Assembly: GCA_002825465.1 (NCBI GenBank)
Contig: PJER01000011.1
Span: forward strand, 10,469 to 74,468
Direction: 5' to 3'
Length of the DNA: 64,000 nt
Source of the DNA: Candidatus Thorarchaeota archaeon MP8T_1
GTDB lineage: Archaea; Asgardarchaeota; Thorarchaeia; Thorarchaeales; Thorarchaeaceae
The first letter of the stretch is position 1, and each line of letters starts with the position of its first letter. Below, piece after piece: positions 35,648 through 43,412 of this stretch. Both the position numbers and the translations under genes were made by a program. The notes beneath the pieces are model-generated. The model was not told where the DNA came from. It saw only the letters and a list, made by a program, of their open reading frames with translations, and did not search any database.

Positions 35648-36622
35648 TTAGAACGCCTCCGCATAGACATCGTCTAGAGTTTCCTCCGGTTCTGGAAACT
35701 CCGATTTCTTCGCAAACTCTCCTGCTTTGTCTACATCTTTCTGCAGCTTTGCCCGAATCTTTTCGGCTTCTTTCTCAGTGATGGCTCCTTGCTCAAGTGC
35801 TATTTTTTGAATGACATTTACAGCATCACGCTCCTCACTCAACCAATAGTCTGCCTCATCCTTTGGGCGGTATTTTGCCGCATCAAATCTTGAATGACCT
35901 TTCATTCGGTAGGTCTGGCACTCGATGAGCGTTGGCCCTCCTCCCTCTCTTGCTCTTTTCACTGCCTCAATAGCGGCTTCGTAGACTGCCAAGGCATTAT
36001 TTCCATCGACAACAACACTGGGTATACAATATGCTTCAGCTCTCTGTGCAATATTTGAACTGGGACACGTCATTTTGATTGGAGTGCCCATTGCATAGTA
36101 GTTGTTCTCCACAACCCAGATTAAGGGTAGCTTCCAGATAGCAGACATATTCAATGACTCTCCAAACGTTCCATTATTTGAAGCACCGTCGCCAAAGAAA
36201 CATGCTACTACATCATCGGTCTTCCTCATTTGACAAGATAAGGCTGCACCAACTGCTATTGGTAAGCCTGAAGCAACAACGCCTGTTGCACCTAATACTC
36301 CAACATCAAATTGAGTGATGTGCATTGATCCTCCTTTGCCCTTGCATGAACCTGTTTTCTTACCAAGGAGTTCTGCTAGAGCTGCATTCATGTCAGCACC
36401 TTTTGCAACAACATGTCCATGACCTCTATGTGAACTTTGAATCCAATCTGAATCTTTGAGAGCTGTGGTCACACCTGCTGCAACAGCTTCTTGTCCTAGA
36501 TATAGATGCAGTGTGCCAGGGACAATATTCTCTCCAAATAGATTCCACACTTTTTCTTCGAATAATCTTGTCTTCAGAGTTCGTGTGAATAACTCTTTGA
36601 TGATTTTTTTATCAACGGTCAT
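35648..36622 (-). CDS. 2-oxoacid dehydrogenase E1 component, alpha subunit
   Basis: A 324-residue E1-alpha and the first gene of the operon. GTLHLYLGQEAVAAG, SSHRGHGHVVAKG and the TPP/Mg motif GDGASNNG (about 145) are clear. SRFDAAKYRP near 265 lies in the loop phosphorylated in mitochondrial enzymes. ATG 36622 is used; a TTG six bases upstream is possible. Similarity in style to acetoin dehydrogenase and to archaeal branched-chain or pyruvate E1 leaves the substrate open. Confidence 0.92.
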   Translation of the reverse strand: MTVDKKIIKELFTRTLKTRLFEEKVWNLFGENIVPGTLHLYLGQEAVAAGVTTALKDSDWIQSSHRGHGHVVAKGADMNAALAELLGKKTGSCKGKGGSMHITQFDVGVLGATGVVASGLPIAVGAALSCQMRKTDDVVACFFGDGASNNGTFGESLNMSAIWKLPLIWVVENNYYAMGTPIKMTCPSSNIAQRAEAYCIPSVVVDGNNALAVYEAAIEAVKRAREGGGPTLIECQTYRMKGHSRFDAAKYRPKDEADYWLSEERDAVNVIQKIALEQGAITEKEAEKIRAKLQKDVDKAGEFAKKSEFPEPEETLDDVYAEAF

Positions 36623-36773
36623 TGTCAATTCAACTACCTTATGCCAACTAAGGGTCTGTGAACGATGCGAAGACTAGAAACTGACTTGATAAAGGCTTTG
36701 AAGTGGTTGATTCCAATTTTGGAGGTGTTGATAGAGATGATTTTCAATTCGCGTTTCATTGTGTGCTAACGTA

Positions 36774-36899
36774 CACATATACGCTTAAGATGCTGATTTG
36801 TGTTGAATAGAATAGGGATGTGGAATCTCGGACGTTGCGATTGAAAGCAAATGTTGGAATTGGATTGGATTTGTTCCGCATCCCTTCCCTATTCTTTTT
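36774..36899 (+). ncRNA. Candidate small RNA with own TATA box and T-run terminator
   Basis: In the 350-base gap between E1-alpha and the methyltransferase, a TATA-like ACATATAC (36774-36781) is followed about 28 bases later by GAATAGGGATGTGG (36810-36823). This pairs with CCGCATCCCTTCCCTATTC (36876-36894) in either of two registers: GAATAGGGA with TCCCTATTC, or GGGATGTGG with CCGCATCCC. Five T residues follow at 36895-36899. The result is a compact RNA of about 90 bases with a closed terminal stem and no open frame. Strand is set by the T run. Family not recognised. Confidence 0.5.
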
Positions 36900-36975
36900 G
36901 CCTATAGAATGTACTGTGAGAATTATTTGTTTAACAGTTAATAGGAACAGATGCCTATGATTGGTTGTGCATAGG

Positions 36976-37767
36976 ATGACTTCACGAAAGAATGACCACT
37001 TTGATAGCACATCATCTGGGTATGAAGGGGTCGGTAAATTCTATGATCTCTTTGCGGATAATTCTGATATTCCGTTTTTCTTGAAATATGCAGAAGGATT
37101 TGGTTCTCCCATCTTGGATCTAGCAGCTGGAACAGGAAGGGTATCCTTTGCTCTTGCAGAAGCAGGGTATGAGGTGGTCTCTCTTGAAAAGTCTCCATCC
37201 ATGCTTGAAATTGCAAGACAAAGGATGAAATCAGCAAATAGTCAGATAACTGGACGGATAACTATTATTGAAGGCGATATGAGTAAATTCCATCTTGATA
37301 GAAGATTCTCACTTATCATAATCCCAAATTCATTTAGCCATGCATTAACAACTAATGCACAGTTGTCAACACTGAACTGCATCCATAACCATCTTTCTGA
37401 TTCAGGTGTTTTCATTCTAGATCTCTTTCCCGGAGCCCTCCAACATGAGCATGTTCATTTCAAGGAAAATCCAGTATCCCTATCTGATGGTAAATCTGTT
37501 ACCAGAGAGGGAGAGATTCATTCTGACACAATTAAACAATTGATGAACTTCAAGTTACGATATATCGTCCGTGATCAGACTGGTGAAATCATCGAAGAAG
37601 TCAAGGTAAATTCTCCTGCTGCACTTCTCTACAACAGAGAAGTAGATCTCTTGCTGCGTCTCTCAAGATTCCAAATTATAGAAGAGTTTGGAGACTTTGA
37701 GAGTAATCCCTACAATCATGATAGCACTCGACGAATACTGATTTTAAAAAAGAGCAATGAAGAGTAG
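36976..37767 (+). CDS. Class I SAM-dependent methyltransferase
   Basis: A 263-residue methyltransferase. Motif I is ILDLAAGTGRVSFALAEAG near 46-64 and the acidic loop YEVVSLEKSPSMLEIARQRM follows. LIIIPNSFSHAL near 114 corresponds to motif II. The C-terminal half has antiparallel strands, as in ubiquinone- or glycine-methyltransferase relatives. The acceptor is unknown. ATG 36976 is used; GTG and TTG codons just upstream (36961-36969) are possible. It converges on the solenoid gene, with a shared hairpin between. Confidence 0.82.
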   Translation: MTSRKNDHFDSTSSGYEGVGKFYDLFADNSDIPFFLKYAEGFGSPILDLAAGTGRVSFALAEAGYEVVSLEKSPSMLEIARQRMKSANSQITGRITIIEGDMSKFHLDRRFSLIIIPNSFSHALTTNAQLSTLNCIHNHLSDSGVFILDLFPGALQHEHVHFKENPVSLSDGKSVTREGEIHSDTIKQLMNFKLRYIVRDQTGEIIEEVKVNSPAALLYNREVDLLLRLSRFQIIEEFGDFESNPYNHDSTRRILILKKSNEE

Positions 37768-37768
37768 A

Positions 37769-37791
37769 GAGCTGGGATTTATTCCCAGCTC
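37769..37791. terminator. Hairpin between convergent genes
   Basis: GAGCTGGGA (37769-37777) and TCCCAGCTC (37783-37791) form a perfect nine-base stem with loop TTTAT. It sits in the 60-base space between two converging genes and could end both transcripts, though no long T run follows. Confidence 0.6.
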
Positions 37792-37829
37792 ATTATACAA
37801 ATTATGAGGTGAAGGCTCAGTTATCTGTT

Positions 37830-39071
37830 CTACTCCATTTCTTCCGGGGGAGGCAATTTATCTACTTTCTTTGGCTCTGAACCAAAGGCTACACCATTCT
37901 CTGATTCAAGACTCTCTGTATAGAGGGTCTCTCCTTCAACAACTGCATCACGTTCAATGTAGATTTTACGACCGTATAGATTCCTCACACGCGCTCGTTC
38001 TTCGATACGAATATCATCACCATAGAGTGAATCTGTCCTTGCACGTTCTCGTATGAGAATCTCTTTGGATTCAATAGGACCCTTGACTTCAGCACGTTTT
38101 CCAATTCTCGCTCCATCAGTGGCTTTAGTATAATCTGCACTGATTTCACCACCAACGATGATTCTAAAGGTGTGTATCTTTCCTTCGACTCGAACTGTTC
38201 CGCCAACCTTTATCTTGTCCTCGCAAGTCAGGTTTCCACCCACTGCGATTGTTCCACCAACATTGATGGCTCCTTTGAGAGTTAGGTCTCCCTCAGTCTT
38301 TACAGTACCACCAACATCAATGGATTCTCCACGTGAAGCTCCACCAATCTTGACTGTTCCACCAACATCTATTTCGATGAATTCAAGGTCTCCTTCGGAT
38401 TTGAAGGTACCACCAATATCAACATGTTTCACAATTGAACCAGGTCCAACCTTTGCTGAACCACCAACATCAAGATCATCAATTTCGATTGCATCTTCAG
38501 CTTTGAAGCTTCCGCCGACTGATACTTTTTTGATAACTCCAGTGACTGCTTTACCAGATCCACCAGCATCGAATTCTTCAGCATTGATTGTTCCATAGAC
38601 TGCGACTGAACCGCCACCAGCTATTCTTTCAACGGTACAATCTCCTTCAACCTTTACCGATGCACCACCTGTCAATCTCTGAGCAACTGCGTTTCCACTC
38701 ACTTTGATTGATGCTCCTGCTTTTGCAGAGACACAATTGAGGTCTCCACCGACGCTAAGTGCGGCTCCTACTTCAACATCACGAGAATCCAGATTTTCAT
38801 CTACATCAAGTGATCCTTTTCGGGCATCAACACCACTCGTAGCAATCAGGTTTCCGTGGACAGCAATTCGGTCTCTGGTTCTTAATTCCAAGCGTTCACA
38901 CTTGAGGGAGCCTTCAATATCCAAATCGCCAAAAACAGTCAGAGTTCCTGAGATTATAATCTCGCTTCCTTGTTGAGGTGCAAGTCTTCTACAGTTGCGA
39001 ATTTCGACATCACCATCAGTGGTGCCGAGTTCGACAACGCTTTCATTTTTGTATTCAAATTTTTCTGCCAT
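37830..39071 (-). CDS. Bactofilin-like beta-solenoid protein
   Basis: A 413-residue protein made almost entirely of short repeated strands: ISGTLTVFGDLDIEGSL, VGGTVKIGGA, VGGTVKTEGDLTLKG, VGGTIAVGGNLTCED, VGGTVRVEGK and so on from about 35 to 385. The G-x-hydrophobic rhythm is that of bactofilins and polymer-forming cytoskeletal proteins, though it is about twice the usual length. There is no signal or membrane helix. ATG 39071 follows AGGTGAAGG. Self-assembling filaments in the cytoplasm are a reasonable inference. A winged-helix gene lies just upstream on the same strand. Confidence 0.7.
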   Translation of the reverse strand: MAEKFEYKNESVVELGTTDGDVEIRNCRRLAPQQGSEIIISGTLTVFGDLDIEGSLKCERLELRTRDRIAVHGNLIATSGVDARKGSLDVDENLDSRDVEVGAALSVGGDLNCVSAKAGASIKVSGNAVAQRLTGGASVKVEGDCTVERIAGGGSVAVYGTINAEEFDAGGSGKAVTGVIKKVSVGGSFKAEDAIEIDDLDVGGSAKVGPGSIVKHVDIGGTFKSEGDLEFIEIDVGGTVKIGGASRGESIDVGGTVKTEGDLTLKGAINVGGTIAVGGNLTCEDKIKVGGTVRVEGKIHTFRIIVGGEISADYTKATDGARIGKRAEVKGPIESKEILIRERARTDSLYGDDIRIEERARVRNLYGRKIYIERDAVVEGETLYTESLESENGVAFGSEPKKVDKLPPPEEME

Positions 39072-39178
39072 CTTGGCCTTCACCTATGATAGTTTTCTAT
39101 GATAATTCTCCCAATTTTAGTATTTAAGCAGAAGTCACATCATGAAGTCACAATTTGTTACCACTCTATTCGGTTTTT

Positions 39179-39517
39179 CTACATTCCAATGATTGGTTCC
39201 GGAATAGGAATTCCGACAAGTCCTGCCATTCTTTTGTATAGTTCAAGGTACTGATGACCTCGTACAGTGACTTTGTATACTCTCATACCATCATCGTCAT
39301 CTTCTTCCAGAAGGCCCCGCTCAACAAGTTCATTGATTGATTCCTTGGCACGATCTACAGGCATATTGGTTGACCGTGCAGCTCGAGTCAAAGGACAGAA
39401 TCCCCAGATGTAGATGACACGTAGCAACTCAGCATAGATATCATATCGTGTACGTTTTTGAAGCTCTTTTCGTTTCCTCTTCTTTTTTGCTCCGTCAATT
39501 GTTTTCTCTTCAGACAT
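39179..39517 (-). CDS. Small winged-helix protein
   Basis: A 112-residue protein with a very basic N terminus (KKKRKRKELQKR) and an archaeal winged-helix domain: YDIYAELLRVIYIWG, LTRAARSTNMPVDRAKESINELVERGLLEE, then the wing YKVTVRGHQYLEL. It is like the HTH_45-type archaeal family. ATG 39517 has GAGGT eight bases before. It is about 108 bases upstream of the solenoid gene on the same strand and may be co-transcribed with it or control it. Confidence 0.72.
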   Translation of the reverse strand: MSEEKTIDGAKKKRKRKELQKRTRYDIYAELLRVIYIWGFCPLTRAARSTNMPVDRAKESINELVERGLLEEDDDDGMRVYKVTVRGHQYLELYKRMAGLVGIPIPEPIIGM

Positions 39518-39651
39518 CTTTGCTGACCTCGTGTTGATGTACACCTACGCAGATTAAAATCTAGTGACATCCGCTTTTTTAATGCACGTACTATCCACTA
39601 GTAACTCTTATGTCTTGAGAAATATGCTTTTGAAGTTAGCCGGGAGTCAAT

Positions 39652-40389
39652 ATGATTCGATATCTGTATATTCTCAAGAGTGACGGAGACCCTATCTATG
39701 GTAGGTCATTCGAGGAGGATAGCATAGTCGATTTGAATGCTCTTCCATTATTTGTAAAAAACACAGTCACACTCTTTCACTCCCGAGCAAGCACCTCATC
39801 TGAACGGGTCTATACACTTATGCATAACGATTCCATCTGGTCATACGTGTTCTTCAATAATTTCGTTCTGATTTCACTCTCAAATAATGATGCAGATTTG
39901 ATTGACTTGAAGAGTATCATGTTGTCAATTGGTCGGAGTCTTTCAATTAGATTTGGTGAAATCATATCAACCTGGAGCGGGAGTATGAGTGAGATTTTTG
40001 ATGTTGATATGATGATTGAACAGTTTCTAGCAGTAAATCTAGACCCCTTAACAAAGAAGCTAAGGAAGAAGATTGAGCAATTAGTTACCAAAGCCCTTGA
40101 AAAACCTGAGATAGCCTATGCAGGCATATTTGATTCGAAAGGAAAGATGATTGAGGGGAACCTCCCAGAAATGCACCTATTCCGAATTGAAATTGAAATA
40201 TCTCAAGGCAGTATCAAGCCTGTTATGGACATTGTTCCAACTAGTGTGAGCTCAGGAGACCATCGACTTCAGATGCTACAAGTAAATACACTTACAGTAG
40301 TTGCTGCATCTCATGAATCAGAGAGCAGTCTCCCTGCAGTTGGAGTGGTCGGAGAAATAGCACATGCATTAAACGACCTCATGCAGTAG
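39652..40389 (+). CDS. Longin-plus-roadblock-like protein
   Basis: A 245-residue protein. The first 115 residues fit a longin fold: strand IRYLYILKSDGDPIYGRSF, strands around RVYTLMHNDSIWSYVFFNNFVLISLS, then a helix. The last 95 residues look like a roadblock/LC7 domain: IAYAGIFDSKGKMIEGNLP, then strands and a final helix (VVGEIAHALNDLMQ). A helical linker joins them. Both folds build GTPase regulators in eukaryotes (TRAPP, Ragulator, Mon1-Ccz1). Longin and roadblock proteins are abundant in Asgard archaea. The fold assignment is by pattern, so moderately confident; a partner GTPase is not identified. Confidence 0.65.
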   Translation: MIRYLYILKSDGDPIYGRSFEEDSIVDLNALPLFVKNTVTLFHSRASTSSERVYTLMHNDSIWSYVFFNNFVLISLSNNDADLIDLKSIMLSIGRSLSIRFGEIISTWSGSMSEIFDVDMMIEQFLAVNLDPLTKKLRKKIEQLVTKALEKPEIAYAGIFDSKGKMIEGNLPEMHLFRIEIEISQGSIKPVMDIVPTSVSSGDHRLQMLQVNTLTVVAASHESESSLPAVGVVGEIAHALNDLMQ

Positions 40390-40471
40390 ATTATTGTCAG
40401 CACAGTTATTGCCTGACGAAAGACAAAAGTAGTGGCTCTGTGGTGAAGCATCCAACTGGAGAGAATACTTG

Positions 40472-41089
40472 ATGCGAATAGTTGGAATCTCAGGGTCTCC
40501 TAAGAAAGAAAAATCCAGTACACAGTTTCTGCTGGTAAAGGCACTCGAAGCGACAGGTGCTGATACGAAATTGATCAATATCAGTGAGTACAACATTCAG
40601 CACTGCACGGGATGTGACTCCTGCGTGAGGAAAAAACCATGCCCTCAGAGTGCCAATGATGATATGCCCAAACTCGAAGAGGAATTACTGAAAGCTGATG
40701 GCATCATTATCTCTGCACCATCATATTTCACTTCTGTACCAGGTTTACTCAAAGATTTCATTGATAGATCAAGAGCGATGAAGATGCTAGATCATCAATT
40801 GAAGGATAAGGTCTTTGGAGCACTTACTTATGCAGGTCTCCGGTATGGTGGTCAAGAACATGTTATTGATGTTCTAAATCGATATGCACTAGGTCAAGGT
40901 ATGATTGTTGTAGGTGCATCAGGAAGTCCAGTTAAACATGGTACATTCGGGTCTGGCAGTCTGCAGGCTGATGATGGTTCTTGGCGTTCTGTTCTAAAAG
41001 ATGAATTAGCAATTGAGGGAAGTACATTACTAGGAAAGCGAGTTGCTGATATTGCCAGTCGTATTAAAGACTCTGAGGTGCATAAGTGA
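40472..41089 (+). CDS. NADPH-dependent FMN reductase / iron-sulfur flavoprotein
   Basis: A 205-residue flavodoxin-like protein. The FMN phosphate loop is GISGSPKKEKSST (residues 5-17). A compact cysteine motif CTGCDSCVRKKPC lies near 47-59, as in iron-sulfur flavoproteins of methanogens. SAPSYFTSVPGLLKDFIDR near 90 is the second flavin loop. It probably moves electrons between ferredoxin and a small acceptor. Its stop overlaps the next gene by four bases (GTGA), so the flavoprotein may supply the cob(I)alamin reduction needed by that enzyme; this is inference. Confidence 0.85.
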   Translation: MRIVGISGSPKKEKSSTQFLLVKALEATGADTKLINISEYNIQHCTGCDSCVRKKPCPQSANDDMPKLEEELLKADGIIISAPSYFTSVPGLLKDFIDRSRAMKMLDHQLKDKVFGALTYAGLRYGGQEHVIDVLNRYALGQGMIVVGASGSPVKHGTFGSGSLQADDGSWRSVLKDELAIEGSTLLGKRVADIASRIKDSEVHK

Positions 41090-41649
41090 CGAATGGGACA
41101 GCTCCTGGCTTGGTCCAGGTGTATACAGGTAATGGAAAAGGAAAGACCACCTGTGCATTAGGTGCAGGACTTCGAGCTGCAGGACATGGATTAGAAGTAC
41201 TTTTCATCTCATTCATGAAAGCAAAGGTTGCCATCCGTGGAGATAAGTCTGACATCAACTATGGTGAGTTCAAATCTGTAGACTACATTCCCAACTTCAC
41301 GATAAAACCCGTTGGGCGAGAGACCTTTGTCAATAAAGAGAGTCCTGACCCGATCGATGTAAAGATGGCTCAGGAAGGACTTGAGATGGCACGAGAGGCA
41401 TTACGAAATCATTCCTGTGATGTTCTGATACTAGATGAGATCAATGTAGCAGTTGAGTGGAACCTATTCTCTCTTGAGGATCAGCTAAGTCTCTTAGATA
41501 TCAAACCCTCTGATGTTGAATTGATTATGACCGGAAGATATGCTCGACAAGAGATTATCGATGCAGCAGACTTGGTCACTGAGATGAAAGAGGTCAAGCA
41601 TTACTATAACATCAGAAAAATCACAGCCCGTCGTGGGTTTGAGTTCTAA
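41086..41649 (+). CDS. cobO: Cob(I)alamin adenosyltransferase (CobO/BtuR type)
   Basis: A 187-residue enzyme that adds the 5'-deoxyadenosyl group of ATP to reduced cobalamin or cobyrinic acid diamide. The P-loop GNGKGKTTCALGAGLRAAGHG is split here as GNGKGKTT at about residue 15 plus the following helix. The motif ILDEINVAVEWN near 113 and TGRYARQEIIDAADLVTEM are family hallmarks. It starts with GTG inside the flavoprotein stop. It lies directly before the B12-dependent mutase gene and would make that enzyme's cofactor. Confidence 0.92.
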   Translation: MTNGTAPGLVQVYTGNGKGKTTCALGAGLRAAGHGLEVLFISFMKAKVAIRGDKSDINYGEFKSVDYIPNFTIKPVGRETFVNKESPDPIDVKMAQEGLEMAREALRNHSCDVLILDEINVAVEWNLFSLEDQLSLLDIKPSDVELIMTGRYARQEIIDAADLVTEMKEVKHYYNIRKITARRGFEF

Positions 41650-41720
41650 TTCTCTCCAAACTGAAACCTTAATATTCTCAACTCGATTCGCAGTCTTGTT
41701 CATTATTGGAGGAGTTACCT

Positions 41721-43403
41721 TTGGGTACGGACAAGAATTTGGATGATATACAGAAATCTCATGATACATGGGAAAAAGAGACCCTAGGTTCACATCAGAA
41801 GACACATCCTGACTGGCGAAAAGAGTTTGTTACTACTTCAAGTCGTCCAATCAAAGCAATCTATACTCCCCTTGATGTTCCTGATTTTGAGTATATGAAG
41901 AAGCTAGGATTCCCAAGTGAATATCCGTTCACTCGTGGGGTTCAACCTAGTATGTATCGTGGTCGACTCTGGACAATGCGTCAGTTTGCTGGAATGGGTT
42001 CTGCAGAGGAAACTAATGAACGATTCAAATTTCTTTTGGCAAATGGTACAACAGGTCTCAGTGTAGCATTTCATCTTCCTACACTTTTTGCTCGAGATTC
42101 AGATCATCCTTACTCCCTTGGTGAAGTTGGAAAGCTTGGTGTTGCTATTGACAGCCTGAAGGACATGGAGATACTCTTCTCAGGGATTCCACTCGATAAA
42201 GTCACGACCTCCATGACAATAAACGCTCCAGCTTCAATCTTGCTAGCAATGTACATGGTTGCCGCACAGAAGCAGGGTGTCTCTGCGGACAAGATTGGAG
42301 GTACCATCCAAAATGACCTACTGAAGGAGTACCAGGCACAAAAATCGTGGATTCTTGCTCCGAAGCAATCCCTCCGAATTATGGGAGATATCATGGAATA
42401 CGCAACAAAGCACATCCCTCGATGGAACACAATATCGATCTCAGGTTACCATATTCGTGAAGCTGGTTCCACAGCTGCACAGGAACTTGCCTTTACCCTC
42501 ATCAATGGAATGGAGTACGTCCGCGTTGGCATGAAACATGGCCTGGAAGTAGACGATTTTGCTCCGAGACTGTCATTCTTCTTCAATGCACATAATGATA
42601 TCTTTGAAGAGGTCGCTAAATATCGAGCCGCTCGACGCATCTGGGCCCGTGAGATGAAGGAGACCTTTGGTGCCAAGAAAGAGCGGTCAATGTGGATGCG
42701 GTTCCATACTCAGACAGCTGGATGCTCACTGACAGCTCAACAACCAATGGTCAATGTTGTGAGGACTGCCTATCAGGCACTTGCAGCAGTTCTAGGAGGG
42801 ACTCAATCCCTTCATACTAACTCAATGGATGAGGCACTCTGTCTACCAACTGAGGAGGCTGTTCGTGTAGCACTGAGAACTCAACAAGTTCTTGCTCATG
42901 AGAGTGGTGCTGCCAATACAATAGACCCACTAGCAGGGTCGTACTTCATTGAGAAGTTGACCGATGATATGGAGAAGGAAGCTTACGAGTACTTTGATAA
43001 AGTCGAAGCAATGGGCGGGGTAGTTGAAGCTATTGAGAAAGGTTTCTTCCAGCGTGAAATATCTGAGGCTTCATATCGCTACCAGAAAGAGATTGAAACC
43101 GGTGAACGAACTATTGTAGGTGTCAATGATTATGTTCTCGAAGGAGAGCAGATTTCTATCCCTGTTTTGAAGATTGATCCTGAAGTAGAACGCCGCCAGG
43201 TTGAGAGAACTCAGAAGCTCCGAAAAGAACGTGACAACAAAAAGGTTGATGCAGCTCTTGCAGGTCTCTTGAAGGCATCTGAAAATGGAACTAATGTTAT
43301 GCCTCATATTGTTGACGCAGTCAAGGCATATGCCACTGTAGGTGAAATATTCCAGATTTGGCGTGACCTCTGGGGTGAGTGGGATGAACCCAAAATCTTC
43401 TAG
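41721..43403 (+). CDS. Methylmalonyl-CoA mutase, large (catalytic) subunit
   Basis: A 560-residue acyl-CoA mutase catalytic subunit that interconverts methylmalonyl-CoA and succinyl-CoA using adenosylcobalamin, or a related 2-hydroxyacyl-CoA substrate. It has [38 protein letters not shown] (CoA-binding TIM-barrel start), and [15 protein letters not shown]. It lacks the C-terminal B12-binding domain, so a separate small subunit is needed; none is in the window. TTG 41721 is the start, with GGAGG eight bases before it. The key residues of the substrate pocket (YRG near 75) fit methylmalonyl-CoA. Confidence 0.9.
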   Translation: MGTDKNLDDIQKSHDTWEKETLGSHQKTHPDWRKEFVTTSSRPIKAIYTPLDVPDFEYMKKLGFPSEYPFTRGVQPSMYRGRLWTMRQFAGMGSAEETNERFKFLLANGTTGLSVAFHLPTLFARDSDHPYSLGEVGKLGVAIDSLKDMEILFSGIPLDKVTTSMTINAPASILLAMYMVAAQKQGVSADKIGGTIQNDLLKEYQAQKSWILAPKQSLRIMGDIMEYATKHIPRWNTISISGYHIREAGSTAAQELAFTLINGMEYVRVGMKHGLEVDDFAPRLSFFFNAHNDIFEEVAKYRAARRIWAREMKETFGAKKERSMWMRFHTQTAGCSLTAQQPMVNVVRTAYQALAAVLGGTQSLHTNSMDEALCLPTEEAVRVALRTQQVLAHESGAANTIDPLAGSYFIEKLTDDMEKEAYEYFDKVEAMGGVVEAIEKGFFQREISEASYRYQKEIETGERTIVGVNDYVLEGEQISIPVLKIDPEVERRQVERTQKLRKERDNKKVDAALAGLLKASENGTNVMPHIVDAVKAYATVGEIFQIWRDLWGEWDEPKIF

Positions 43404-43412
43404 CATATTTCA

